A DNA stretch of 9,144 nucleotides, taken from NCBI GenBank assembly GCA_028822575.1, contig JAPKDN010000085.1, positions 1 to 9,144 on the forward strand. Direction: 5' to 3'. The number at the start of each line of letters is the position of its first letter. Position 1 is the stretch's first letter. The translations under genes were made by a program, and so were the position numbers. The DNA is from Alphaproteobacteria bacterium (GTDB taxonomy: Bacteria; Pseudomonadota; Alphaproteobacteria; Thalassobaculales; Thalassobaculaceae). The notes beneath the pieces were generated by a model. That model was not told where the DNA came from. It searched no databases and was given only the letters and a program-made list of their open reading frames with translations. This document shows, in pieces, positions 1 to 7,747 of this stretch.

Positions 1-47
1 AAACCACTAAATATGGGAATCCCTCGCGAGTCATCCTCAGCGCAAAT

Positions 48-56
48 TGGTATAAT
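48..56 (+). promoter_or_regulatory. Extended -10 promoter element upstream of the broken SAM hydrolase gene
   Basis: The 9-mer TGGTATAAT is a perfect extended -10 element (TGn followed by TATAAT). No good -35 hexamer lies 16-18 nt upstream, which is common for extended -10 promoters. Transcription would start near 63 and run about 35 nt before the remnant start of the DUF62-like pseudogene. The element reads as the original promoter of that gene, still intact although the coding sequence has decayed. The call rests on the motif and its position alone. Confidence 0.5.
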
Positions 57-97
57 CCCGTTAGACATTGAAACAATAGTTTGCGCGAAATCCTGGA

Positions 98-605
98 GTG
101 TGAGTTCTTTTCACTGATTTTGGCCTTAACGGCACCTATGTCGGTCAGTAAAAGCCGCCTTGCATGGCTTCGCACTCGGTGCACCCATCGTTGATTTGTT
201 GAATAACGCGTCGGCGTTTGAGCCCGGATTGTCGACCTATCCCCTCGGGGCCTATGCGCGCGAATTCTCCAAGGTCTCGGTCTTTGCCTGTGTGGTCGAT
301 CCGGGTCTAGGATTCGCTCGGCACCCTCTTGTGGTGTCCGCTGGGGAACATTGGTACGTTGGTCCAAATAACGACGTTTTGTACGTAGTGACGGATCGCG
401 GGTTATGCGACGGTTCTCATGGCCAGGATCTTATCGCCTCGGTTGGACCCGGGGGGTCATGCCGGCCGCAGACGGGATCAAGGGCGTGGCCATATGTGCC
501 CCCTTTTTATGCAGCGCCGACTGGCCGGCGGGCCTCGCCAAGATCGTTTCCATCGATCCCTCCAGGTCGATATGACCGTACCCGAGGGCCAAGTCATTTT
601 CAGGT
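98..605 (+). pseudogene. Decayed SAM hydrolase / SAM-dependent halogenase family (DUF62) gene
   Basis: Intact family members are about 260-290 aa and cleave S-adenosylmethionine with hydroxide (or a halide in fluorinase/chlorinase). Here family blocks appear in order but in different frames. Positions 104-148 encode VLFTDFGLNGTYVGQ, the conserved N-terminal TDFG...YVGQ block, and then hit TAA at 149-151. One missing base after 148 restores KAALHGF...GAPIVDL, then CVVDPGLG (cf. VVDPGVG), YVGPNND (cf. FVGPDNG) and SHGQDL (cf. FHGRDLF), up to about 450. A third frame (about 462-572) carries DWPAGLAKIVSID, like the family's WP.DLAEIIYID block, then stops. The next block, VDMT, sits in yet another frame. 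About 30 residues are missing between the GPNND and SHGQDL blocks, and the C-terminal substrate-binding domain is essentially absent. The start is also damaged: GTG at 98-100 is followed directly by in-frame TGA. Several independent lesions make sequencing error alone unlikely. Confidence in the family is good; the exact ends are approximate. Confidence 0.8.
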
Positions 606-669
606 CCTAGGTCCGGATCCACATGGTAGGGGGTAATTCACGGATTGATAGAGCACCTTCCACTCACCG

Positions 670-3465
670 TTAATGCGCCGCCGCCCAACTTGCCCCTGTC
701 CCAGCATCCGCGATTAGCGGAACGTCGATATCCACTGCCGGATGCGCCGCACCCTCCATGACCTCGCGGACCAAGGCCGTCGTCGCCTCAAGCTCGGCAT
801 CGGGCACCTCGAACAGCAATTCATCATGTACAGTGAGTAGCATACGCGCTGCGAAACCAGCCGCGTCCAGAGCCTTGGGAACCCGAACCATAGCGCGCTT
901 AATCACATCGGCCGCGCTGCCTTGGATCGGGGCGTTGATCGCCGCGCGCTCGGAGAATGAGCGACGCGCCGGATTGGCGTCCTTGATACCGCCTAAATGC
1001 ACCTTTCGGCCGAATAGGGTCGCGACATAGCCCTTCTCGCGCGCCTCGGTTTTAGCGGATTCCATATAGACCTTGATCTCCGGATAGCGCTCGAAATAGG
1101 CGTCGATATAGGCCTTGGCCTCACCTACGGGAATGCGCAGGGTGCGCGAGAGTCCAAAGCTCGACATGCCGTAGATGATGCCAAAATTAATCGCCTTGGC
1201 GTTGCGGCGGACCATCGGGTCCATGCCCTCGATAGGCACGCCGAAGACTTCCGACGCGGTCTGGGCGTGAATATCTATGCCCTCGTGAAAGGCGCGCTTC
1301 AGGCTGGCGATATTGGCGATATGCGCGACCAACCGCAGCTCGATCTGTGAATAATCGACGCTAAGCAGAGTATGGCCCGATTTGGCGATGAAGGCGGTAC
1401 GGATCTTGCGCCCCTCTTCCGTCCTAATCGGTATGTTCTGCAGGTTCGGATCGTTCGAGCTCAACCGGCCCGTGTTCGCCCCAGTCATTGAATAGGAGGT
1501 GTGAATGCGCCCCGTCGCCGGATTGATATCCTCGACCAGGGCATCGGTATAGGTGGATTTCAACTTCGACATCTGCCGCCAGTCCAGCACTCGCATTGGC
1601 AGATCATGGCCATTGGCTGCCAGGTCCTCCAAGACGTCAGCGCCGGTGGCGTAGGCGCCGGTCTTTGTCTTCTTGCCGCCAGGCAAGCCCATTTGCTCAA
1701 ACAGGATCTCGCCGAGCTGTTTAGGTGAGCCAATGTTAAATTCAGAACCAACGAGTTTGTGAATTTCGACCGCCTGCTCTTCTAGGCGCCTAGCGAAGTC
1801 AGCGGACATGGCTCGCAGGATCTCCGGATCTACTTTGATACCGTTGTTTTCCATCATCGAAAGCACCGGGATCAGCGGCCGCTCCAGAGTCTCGTAAACC
1901 GTCGCCATGCCAACCTTGGCAAGCTCCGGCTTCAGCCGATGATGCAGACGCAGGGTCATGTCGGCATCTTCGGCGGCATAATCCAGTGCCTTGTCCAACG
2001 GCACTTCCGCAAACGAAATCTGGGCCTTACCCTTGCCACAAACCTCTTCGAATTTGATGTTCGCGTGGTCGAAATGCAGCAGCGAAAGCTCATCCAGCCC
2101 GTGGCCGTGCAGTCCGCCCTCCATCACATATGATAGGCACATGGTATCATCTACCGGTCCGACGGACACGCCGCCGTTGCCCGGCTGGATCATCACCAAG
2201 GCGTCATATTTGATGTTATGGCCGATCTTCAGAACGCCTGGATTTTCTAACAAAGGTTTCAGGCATCCCACGGCGTCATCGAAGGGTATTTGTTGCGGCA
2301 CCAGATCGGTCTCGGCCAATAAGCTCCCTTGTTTGTTGGCACCATGGCGCAGCGGCACATAACAGGCCTTGCCCGGCTCGGTCGCCAGTGACAGACCGAT
2401 CAGCTCGGCTTGGGTGGCGTCCAAGGAGCTGGTTTCGGTATCGAAGGCAACAACTCCCAGTTGCTCGGCTTCCGCGACCCAACGTTCCAGGGCCGCAATA
2501 TCCTGGACCAGCTCATAGGTGACATCGCCAGCCGGCTCTTCCACCGAGCTCGTAGATGGAACCTCCTGACCAGCATCTGAAAGCTCGGCTTCGTAGCGAG
2601 CGATCAACCGCTTAAAACCCTGAACCTTCAGGAATTCGAGCACCGTCGCCGGATCCGCATCACGTACAGCCAGTGCCTCAAGCGGCTGCGGCACCTCGAC
2701 ATCAGTCTTGAGAGTCACCAATTGCCGGCTGATCCGGGCCATCTCCGCATGTTCGATCAGGTTTTCCCTGCGTTTCGGCTGTTTGATTTCACCCGCGCGC
2801 TCCAGCAATGTGTCAAGATCACCATATTCGGTGATCAGTTGAGCGGCAGTCTTGACCCCGATACCCGGAACCCCTGGGACGTTATCGACCGAGTCGCCGG
2901 CTAACGCCTGAACCTCGATCACTTTTTCTGGGGCCACTCCGAACTTCTCCATCACCTCAGCGGCGCCGATCGAGCGGTTCTTCATCGGGTCGTACATGGC
3001 CACATCGGGCCCAACCAACTGCATCAAATCCTTGTCGGAGGAAACGATGGTCACCTCCGCGCCTGCCTCTCGCGCCAGAGTTGCGTAGGTGGCGATCAGG
3101 TCATCGGCCTCAAAGCCATGCATCTCGACGGAGGCGACATTAAAGGCTTTTACGGCCTCGCGGATGATGTCAAATTGTGGGATCAATTCCTCTGGCGCCG
3201 GCGGGCGTTGGGCCTTGTATTGATCATAAATTTCGCTGCGGAAGGTCTTGCGTGAAGTATCAAAAATCACCGCGCAGTGATCAGCGTCAAGATCCTCGAT
3301 CAGCTTTATCAACATATTGGTGAATCCGAACACCGCGTTGGTCGGCGTCCCATCCGCACGGCTCATCGGCGGCAGCGCGTGAAAGGCTCGGAAGATAAAG
3401 CCAGAGCCATCCACGAGATAATAATGGGAACGGGTATTTTTCAGAACGGGGTCAGTATCGGCCAT
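670..3465 (-). CDS. polA: DNA polymerase I
   Basis: This is DNA polymerase I, which removes RNA primers by its 5' nuclease, fills repair gaps and proofreads in the cytoplasm. The protein is 931 aa (E. coli PolA is 928). Residues about 15-185 form the 5'-3' nuclease domain (LVDGSGFIFRAFHALPP, FEADDLIAT, SSDKDLMQL), followed by a helix-hairpin-helix (GVPGIGVKTAAQLI, about 197-210). The 3'-5' exonuclease has all three metal-binding motifs: DTET at 342-345, NIKYD at 417-421 and YAAEDAD at 496-502. Proofreading is therefore predicted active, unlike in Taq polymerase. The polymerase domain carries motif A (SVDYSQIELR, Asp704), motif B (RRNAKAINFGIIYG, Phe761) and motif C (VHDE, 879-882), matching E. 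coli Asp705, Phe762 and His881/Asp882. I chose the ATG at 3465 (MADTDPVL). An in-frame TTG at 3525 would add 20 residues of low complexity before the conserved start, lacks a ribosome site and overlaps a candidate -35 box. polA diverges from the oxygenase gene at 3645. Confidence 0.97.
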   Translation of the reverse strand: MADTDPVLKNTRSHYYLVDGSGFIFRAFHALPPMSRADGTPTNAVFGFTNMLIKLIEDLDADHCAVIFDTSRKTFRSEIYDQYKAQRPPAPEELIPQFDIIREAVKAFNVASVEMHGFEADDLIATYATLAREAGAEVTIVSSDKDLMQLVGPDVAMYDPMKNRSIGAAEVMEKFGVAPEKVIEVQALAGDSVDNVPGVPGIGVKTAAQLITEYGDLDTLLERAGEIKQPKRRENLIEHAEMARISRQLVTLKTDVEVPQPLEALAVRDADPATVLEFLKVQGFKRLIARYEAELSDAGQEVPSTSSVEEPAGDVTYELVQDIAALERWVAEAEQLGVVAFDTETSSLDATQAELIGLSLATEPGKACYVPLRHGANKQGSLLAETDLVPQQIPFDDAVGCLKPLLENPGVLKIGHNIKYDALVMIQPGNGGVSVGPVDDTMCLSYVMEGGLHGHGLDELSLLHFDHANIKFEEVCGKGKAQISFAEVPLDKALDYAAEDADMTLRLHHRLKPELAKVGMATVYETLERPLIPVLSMMENNGIKVDPEILRAMSADFARRLEEQAVEIHKLVGSEFNIGSPKQLGEILFEQMGLPGGKKTKTGAYATGADVLEDLAANGHDLPMRVLDWRQMSKLKSTYTDALVEDINPATGRIHTSYSMTGANTGRLSSNDPNLQNIPIRTEEGRKIRTAFIAKSGHTLLSVDYSQIELRLVAHIANIASLKRAFHEGIDIHAQTASEVFGVPIEGMDPMVRRNAKAINFGIIYGMSSFGLSRTLRIPVGEAKAYIDAYFERYPEIKVYMESAKTEAREKGYVATLFGRKVHLGGIKDANPARRSFSERAAINAPIQGSAADVIKRAMVRVPKALDAAGFAARMLLTVHDELLFEVPDAELEATTALVREVMEGAAHPAVDIDVPLIADAGTGASWAAAH

Positions 3466-3497
3466 GGGGCGCTGTCCAGGTGGCTGGTTGTTGACGG

Positions 3498-3525
3498 ACT
3501 CTAGCGGGGTAACGGGGCTTGGCAA
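3498..3525 (-). promoter_or_regulatory. Candidate polA promoter
   Basis: On the minus strand TTGCCA (3525-3520) is followed after 16 nt by TAGAGT (3503-3498). Against TTGACA/TATAAT this is 5/6 and 4/6. A start near 3491 would give a leader of about 26 nt before the polA ATG at 3465. The match is moderate only. Confidence 0.3.
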
Positions 3526-3583
3526 GGACGGAACGTGTTCGTGATGGAAAGGCGGCTTCGATAGTCACAAACCGCACCGTACC

Positions 3584-3612
3584 TTGCCACTCCACCCGAG
3601 CCGCAGCATAAT
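3584..3612 (+). promoter_or_regulatory. Sigma-70-like promoter of the CmcJ-family oxygenase gene
   Basis: TTGCCA (3584-3589), a 17-nt spacer and CATAAT (3607-3612) match the housekeeping consensus at 10 of 12 positions with ideal spacing. Transcription would start near 3619, leaving a leader of about 25 nt that contains the GGAG ribosome site at 3634-3637. No clear operator repeat overlaps it, which suggests fairly constitutive expression. Confidence 0.6.
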
Positions 3613-3644
3613 CTCCGTATCGTCGTAAGCTCTGGAGAATCGAG

Positions 3645-4457
3645 ATGTCCGCCGTCGCAGTCACCGTCCCCACCAAGGTCCGCTACATAAATGCTGAATG
3701 GCGGCATAAATCGGAAAGTCCGCGAATCGGCTCCAAGGAGTCAAGGCGCGCCAACACCGCCTATCAAAATGTCGAGGTGCACAACGCTCGCCCCCGGATC
3801 GCGTTCGGCGAGATCGGTCTGGATCAAACTGGCTTCGCGCTCTCGACCAATAAAACCACCTGCACGGATTTTCGCGACAGCGACGTGATCAAGCGGGACT
3901 ATCTGCCCGAGATGCGGGATCTGGTGTGCCGCCTGACCGGAGCAAGCGCGGCCTATCACTATAGCCATCTAGTGCGCACCGAAAAACCGGTCAATTTCAA
4001 CGATGGTTACGCGCGTTTTGTGCATTGCGACTATAATGTCCGCCGCATCGAGGAAATGTCGCTCGGCGTCTTGAAAGACCACGGGATCGCAGTCAAGGAA
4101 GGCCAGAAATTCGCTTGGTTCAACACCTGGCAACCCTTCGATAACCCGGCGATCAACAATCCGCTGGCATTCATTGATGCAAACACGCTACCGCGCGAAG
4201 ACGTAATCGACTATTTTTACACAGGTAACAATCGCGACAGTTTGGTTGCCGCGCCGATCTACAGCCCCGATCACCGCTGGTGTTATTTCCCGGAGATGAC
4301 TACCGAGGAAGTGATCGTGTTGAAACAGATGGATCAGCGCCCGGGCCGGGTCGTCTATTGCCCACATACCTCTTTTGACAATCCGCTTGTTGGTGATGAC
4401 GCGCCACCGAGACGCAGCATCGAGACACGGATCGTCGCGGTCTTCGACCCAGAGTAA
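3645..4457 (+). CDS. CmcJ/NvfI-family (AsaB, GA4-desaturase-like) putative non-heme iron oxygenase
   Basis: This 270-aa protein resembles the CmcJ/NvfI/AsaB oxidoreductase family, whose studied members are iron/2-oxoglutarate-type enzymes in fungal and actinobacterial secondary metabolism: a novofumigatonin endoperoxidase, the aspergillic acid hydroxylase AsaB and the cephamycin protein CmcJ. The visible signatures are an HxD pair in FVHCDYN (His127, Asp129), the block FAWFNTWQPFDNPAINNPLA (157-174), HRWCYFPEM (210-218), PHTSFDNP (His241) and RRSIETR (256-262). His127/Asp129/His241 would be the iron facial triad, and an Arg at 257 or 262 the co-substrate anchor; that assignment is inferred. 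There is no signal peptide or membrane segment, so it is cytosolic. The ATG at 3645 has GGAG 7 nt upstream. The length is normal for the family. It has its own promoter and a downstream hairpin, with no biosynthetic neighbours, so the substrate is unknown. Bacterial homologues are often misannotated as methyltransferases. Confidence 0.8.
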   Translation: MSAVAVTVPTKVRYINAEWRHKSESPRIGSKESRRANTAYQNVEVHNARPRIAFGEIGLDQTGFALSTNKTTCTDFRDSDVIKRDYLPEMRDLVCRLTGASAAYHYSHLVRTEKPVNFNDGYARFVHCDYNVRRIEEMSLGVLKDHGIAVKEGQKFAWFNTWQPFDNPAINNPLAFIDANTLPREDVIDYFYTGNNRDSLVAAPIYSPDHRWCYFPEMTTEEVIVLKQMDQRPGRVVYCPHTSFDNPLVGDDAPPRRSIETRIVAVFDPE

Positions 4458-4495
4458 AATAGCTTATAGGCCAACAAACCTCTTGGGAGTTTTCA

Positions 4496-4519
4496 CTCTG
4501 GACGTGCTCCAGAGCTTTT
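4496..4519 (+). terminator. Probable intrinsic terminator after the CmcJ-family gene
   Basis: CTCTGGA (4496-4502) and TCCAGAG (4508-4514) form a perfect 7-bp stem around a 5-nt loop (CGTGC). It is followed by CTTTT, about 40 nt after the stop codon of the oxygenase gene. The T-tract is short, so termination may be partial. The rest of the 205-nt gap to the SDR gene (4520-4662) shows only a 10-bp palindrome, CTGAATTCAG, and no open frame of interest. Confidence 0.5.
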
Positions 4520-4662
4520 GCCCAGGGCGATGGCCAGGGTCAATGGCGAACTTATCAGAGTAAACGGTCGACACCTGCGGATGACGGCGGCTCAATCCCT
4601 GAATTCAGTTCAAAAGAGCAACACGGGACGCCGTCGTCGCATAATTTTATAGAGGAAAAGCC

Positions 4663-5388
4663 ATGAGCAAAGGCGTGGTCCTGGTCATCGGCGCGGGAGA
4701 TGCCACCGGCGGCGCCATCGCGAAACGGTTCGCGCGCGAGGGATACGAGGCTGCGATCACCCGACGCACCGTTGAAAAGCTAGGCACGGTGGTAGAGGCG
4801 ATCCGGGCCGAGGGTGGGATCGCTCATCCCTTCGGCGTCGATGCACGGCGCGAGGAAGAGATGGTCCCTTTCATCGAAAAGGTCGAAAAGGAGATCGGGC
4901 CGATCGAGGTCGCAGTCTATAATATCGGCGGTAATGTGCGCTTTGGCATAACCGACACCACCTCGCGGGTCTTCTTCAAGGTCTGGGAGATGTGCTGCTT
5001 CGGCGGGTTCCTTACCGGCCGCGAAGTCTCCAACCATATGCGTAAACGCGGGCGCGGCACGATCATGTTCACCGGAGCTACCGCCAGCGTTCGTGGCGGC
5101 GCTGGCTTCGCGGCATTTTCAGCAGGCAAGCATGGGTTGCGAGCGCTGGCGCAATCTATGGCGCGGGAACTGGGGCCGGAGGGTATCCATGTCGGCCATG
5201 TAATCGTGGACGGCGCCATCGACACCGTCTGGATCAAGGAAATGTTCCCCGAGCGTTACGCTCTAAAGGAACAAGACGGTGTTCTGAACCCCGACGCGAT
5301 CGCCGAGACCTATTGGACATTCCATTGCCAACCTCGCAATGCCTGGAGTTTCGAGACCGACCTTAGGCCTTGGGTCGAGAAGTGGTGA
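4663..5388 (+). CDS. Atypical short-chain dehydrogenase/reductase with Phe replacing the catalytic Tyr
   Basis: This is a 241-aa Rossmann-fold SDR, presumably cytosolic and NAD(P)-binding. The N-terminal dinucleotide loop is [11 protein letters not shown] (10-20), a variant of TGxxxGxG. The NNAG motif appears as NIGG (87-90). At the active site the usual YxxxK reads FSAGK: Phe152 stands where Tyr acts as acid/base, and Lys156 is kept. The preceding Ser region reads TGATAS (137-142), with Ala139 at the expected Ser distance. The flanking blocks [19 protein letters not shown] and VDGAID, and the tail [15 protein letters not shown], are typical of a proteobacterial SDR subgroup that I recall also carries Phe here, so this is probably not a local mutation. 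Substrate and reaction are unknown, and a classical hydride-transfer mechanism is doubtful. The ATG at 4663 has AGAGGA 7 nt upstream. The gene ends 31 nt before cobQ, so the two are probably co-transcribed. Confidence 0.88.
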   Translation: MSKGVVLVIGAGDATGGAIAKRFAREGYEAAITRRTVEKLGTVVEAIRAEGGIAHPFGVDARREEEMVPFIEKVEKEIGPIEVAVYNIGGNVRFGITDTTSRVFFKVWEMCCFGGFLTGREVSNHMRKRGRGTIMFTGATASVRGGAGFAAFSAGKHGLRALAQSMARELGPEGIHVGHVIVDGAIDTVWIKEMFPERYALKEQDGVLNPDAIAETYWTFHCQPRNAWSFETDLRPWVEKW

Positions 5389-5419
5389 TATCGAAACCCA
5401 AAAAAGACCGACACCGGAG

Positions 5420-6895
5420 ATGACCGCTCGGGCCCTTATGCTTCAAGGTACCGGCTCAGATGTTGGCAAATCCCTTTTGGTAGCAGGTTTGTGCCGGATC
5501 GCGGCCAGACGGGGTCTCGCAGTACGCCCCTTCAAGCCACAGAACATGTCGAATAACGCTGCTGTCACCGTGGACGGCGGCGAAATCGGGCGCGCCCAGG
5601 CCCTTCAGGCCTGGGCCGCCGGCGTAGAGCCGACAGTTCACATGAACCCGGTCCTTCTTAAACCCGAGACCGAGACAGGCGCGCAGATAGTTGTTCAGGG
5701 CCGTATGCGCGGGCATGCGCGGGCTCGGGAATATCAGGCGCTTAAACCCGAACTTCTCTCCGCCGTTTTGGAGAGCCTCGAGACGCTCAAGGCGGAGGCC
5801 GACCTGGTGATCGTCGAAGGCGCTGGCAGCCCTGCCGAGATCAACCTCAGAGCTGGCGACATCGCCAATATGGGGTTCGCCGAGGTCGCCGACGTGCCGG
5901 TGATACTGGTTGGCGATATCGACCGGGGTGGTGTAATCGCCAGCCTTGTTGGCACACAAACTGTCATGGCGGACCATGACAAAGCCCATGTTGCCGGCTT
6001 CATCATCAACAAATTTCGCGGCGACATGTCACTTTTCAGCAACGGTCTTGCTGAAATTGAACGACGCACCTCTTGGCCAAGCTTTGGGGTGGTGCCCTGG
6101 TTCGCCGACGCGAACCGCTTGCCCGCCGAGGACGCGGTTAGCCTAAAACACATGTCCAGCCATGCCAACCAGGGCATCCGTATCGCGGTACCGATGCTCT
6201 CCCGCATCGCTAATTTCGATGATCTCGACCCCCTGCGGCTGGAAAACGACGTCAGCGTGCTGATGATTGAACCAGGTCAGGCAATCTCGGGTGATGTCGA
6301 CCTAGTCCTGCTGCTCGGGAGTAAATCGACGATCGGCGACCTTGCGTTTGTTCGGTCCCAGGGGTGGGACATCGATATTTTGGCCCATGTCCGCCGTGGG
6401 GGCCGAGTGCTCGGGCTCTGCGGTGGTTATCAGATGCTTGGGCGCCATATCAGTGACCCGGACGGTATCGAGGGGTCGCCTGAAACCGTTGAAGGACTAG
6501 GCTTGCTGAACGTTGAAACCGTCCTGGGAGGCACCAAAACCCTTACTCACGTGACCGGGCGGGACCTGGTGCACGCCGAACCAATCGAGGGGTACGAGAT
6601 TCACATCGGCCAGACCCACGGACCCGACCGTGCCCGACCCATGCTAGAAATCACCAACACGAGCGGGCAAACCAGCAAAGATGGTGCGCGTTCCGTCGAC
6701 GGCCGCGTCGCCGGCTGCTACGTGCACGGACTTTTCAGCGCCAACGGCTTTCGCCACCAGGCGCTGACAGCGCTTGGTCGCGATCAAGAAGGCATCATCG
6801 ATTTTCAGGGGGAGATCGACGGGGTGCTGGATCGTTTGGCGGATCATCTCGATAACCATTTAGACATAGACGGGTTGTTCGCGCTTGCGCGCTGA
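5420..6895 (+). CDS. cobQ: Cobyric acid synthase (glutamine-hydrolysing)
   Basis: The enzyme amidates four side chains (b, d, e and g) of adenosylcobyrinic acid a,c-diamide, using glutamine and ATP, to give adenosylcobyric acid in B12 synthesis. It is 491 aa, normal for CobQ/CbiP. The N-terminal dethiobiotin-synthetase-like domain has the P-loop [10 protein letters not shown] (9-18), then [35 protein letters not shown] and GDIDRGGV. The C-terminal class I glutamine amidotransferase-like domain has [10 protein letters not shown] with nucleophile Cys334 and CYVHGLF with catalytic His436. All key residues are present, so it should be active. I chose the ATG at 5420 ([12 protein letters not shown]), where the family normally begins. 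An ATG at 5339 in the same frame lies inside the SDR gene and adds 27 unconserved residues. GGAG abuts the ATG, so the ribosome site is poor and coupling to the upstream SDR gene is plausible. No other cobalamin gene is in view. Confidence 0.96.
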   Translation: MTARALMLQGTGSDVGKSLLVAGLCRIAARRGLAVRPFKPQNMSNNAAVTVDGGEIGRAQALQAWAAGVEPTVHMNPVLLKPETETGAQIVVQGRMRGHARAREYQALKPELLSAVLESLETLKAEADLVIVEGAGSPAEINLRAGDIANMGFAEVADVPVILVGDIDRGGVIASLVGTQTVMADHDKAHVAGFIINKFRGDMSLFSNGLAEIERRTSWPSFGVVPWFADANRLPAEDAVSLKHMSSHANQGIRIAVPMLSRIANFDDLDPLRLENDVSVLMIEPGQAISGDVDLVLLLGSKSTIGDLAFVRSQGWDIDILAHVRRGGRVLGLCGGYQMLGRHISDPDGIEGSPETVEGLGLLNVETVLGGTKTLTHVTGRDLVHAEPIEGYEIHIGQTHGPDRARPMLEITNTSGQTSKDGARSVDGRVAGCYVHGLFSANGFRHQALTALGRDQEGIIDFQGEIDGVLDRLADHLDNHLDIDGLFALAR

Positions 6896-6948
6896 GTCCC
6901 GGTCTGTATGGTGACGCTCAATTTTGGAATTGGCCCCCGGAGAGGTCC

Positions 6949-7476
6949 ATGCGTCGTCTTTTAACAATGTTCGGAGCCTTGTTTTTTCTCATGATAGCCA
7001 GTAACGCCGAGGCCCAGGACCTCGAAAATCAGCTATATCTTGATCTCAAGGACGGTCGGGTCGTCATTGACCTGCGCACCGATGTCGCTCCTGAGCACGT
7101 CGCTCGGATCAAGGAACTGACCCGCGAAGGTTTCTACGACGGAATCGTCTTTCACCGGGTGATTGATGGGTTCATGGCCCAAACCGGTGACCCGACCGGT
7201 ACAGGCATGAGCGGGTCCGGTCAAAAACTAAAGGCGGAATTTTCAAGTGCGCCTTTCGTGCGTGGCACTGTCGGCATGGCTCGCTCCCAGGACCCGAACA
7301 GCGGAGACAGTCAGTTTTTCATCTGCCTCGGCGATGCCCAGTTCCTGAATGGTCAGTACACGGTCTGGGGCGCGGTCAGCGAGGGCATGGAGCATGTCGA
7401 TGGGATCACAAAGGGTGAGCCGCCAGCGAACCCGGATCAAATCATCAAAATGCAAGTAGCCGCCGACGCCGAATAG
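6949..7476 (+). CDS. Exported cyclophilin-type peptidyl-prolyl cis-trans isomerase
   Basis: This is a 175-aa cyclophilin that speeds cis/trans isomerisation of Xaa-Pro bonds during folding of exported proteins. A Sec signal peptide is clear: MRRLL, a hydrophobic stretch (6-17), then AEA (20-22) with cleavage likely before Gln23. Mature protein is therefore about 153 aa and periplasmic. Cyclophilin motifs are FHRVIDGFMAQTGDPTGTG (68-86, catalytic Arg70), SQFFI (121-125) and FLNGQYTVWG (132-141). Phe132 occupies the place of human CypA Trp121, as in E. coli PpiA, which goes with weak cyclosporin binding. The ATG at 6949 has a strong GGAGAGG just upstream (6939-6945). The 53-nt gap after cobQ shows no clear promoter or terminator, so read-through from cobQ is possible. 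In many alphaproteobacteria this gene sits beside a cytosolic paralogue; none is seen here. Confidence 0.93.
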   Translation: MRRLLTMFGALFFLMIASNAEAQDLENQLYLDLKDGRVVIDLRTDVAPEHVARIKELTREGFYDGIVFHRVIDGFMAQTGDPTGTGMSGSGQKLKAEFSSAPFVRGTVGMARSQDPNSGDSQFFICLGDAQFLNGQYTVWGAVSEGMEHVDGITKGEPPANPDQIIKMQVAADAE

Positions 7477-7747
7477 AACCGCAGCGATATAATCAAGGTC
7501 TCCCATAATCACGCACCGGGACCCGACGATTCCGGCGCATGGTTTTTCGACAACCGTGTCAGGAAATCGGTGTGTTGCATCGGGCCATCTCTTCGGGAGC
7601 TCCTGCTGAAAGCGACCCCACCGTAGCCGCCGAGGTGGAGACATTGTTGCAGACTAGTTTTTGTAAACAAATCGCTTAGCCAGGGCGTTTTTCAGCCTAA
7701 CAGATCGCTACCGTTCGTCGAGCATGCGCCACCAACGGTATGCTCCG
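7477..7747. other. Convergent intergenic region with overlapping inverted repeats
   Basis: This 271-nt gap separates the convergent cyclophilin and MaoC genes. I find no believable coding sequence on either strand. Close to the MaoC stop are two overlapping inverted repeats: TACCGTT (7709-7715) with AACGGTA (7734-7740), and GAGCAT (7720-7725) with ATGCTC (7740-7745). They share one base and cross, so only one hairpin can form at a time or a pseudoknot-like fold results. No U-tract follows on the minus strand, so neither is a standard intrinsic terminator, although one could be the 3' end of the MaoC transcript. Confidence 0.4.

Noticed and set aside
98..605. Possible fluorinase/chlorinase for organohalogen synthesis
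   Set aside because: The gene is broken, and the remaining blocks fit the general SAM hydrolase family. No halogenase-specific feature can be assigned.
3466..3525. TTG start giving polA 20 extra N-terminal residues
   Set aside because: The extra residues are unlike the family, no ribosome site precedes the TTG, and a candidate -35 box overlaps it. The ATG at 3465 fits the normal PolA start.
4520..4662. Cobalamin riboswitch ahead of the SDR-cobQ genes
   Set aside because: No B12-box-like sequence or extended conserved stem set was seen in the 205-nt gap.
5339..5419. Upstream in-frame ATG for cobQ overlapping the SDR gene
   Set aside because: The added 27 residues are not CobQ-like and lie partly in SDR coding sequence. 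The family start [12 protein letters not shown] begins at 5420.
5456..6207. Long minus-strand frames (up to 177 aa) antisense to cobQ
   Set aside because: They are by-products of GC-rich codon use opposite a certain gene, with composition unlike real proteins.
7243..7644. 133-aa open frame on the minus strand overlapping the cyclophilin end
   Set aside because: More than half is antisense to a certain gene, and the remainder has no recognisable motif and no good ribosome site.
7650..7700. T-rich stretches (TTTTTG, GTTTTTC) as terminators for the convergent genes
   Set aside because: No stable hairpin immediately precedes either T-run on the relevant strand; the TTAG...CTAA pairing is only 4 bp.
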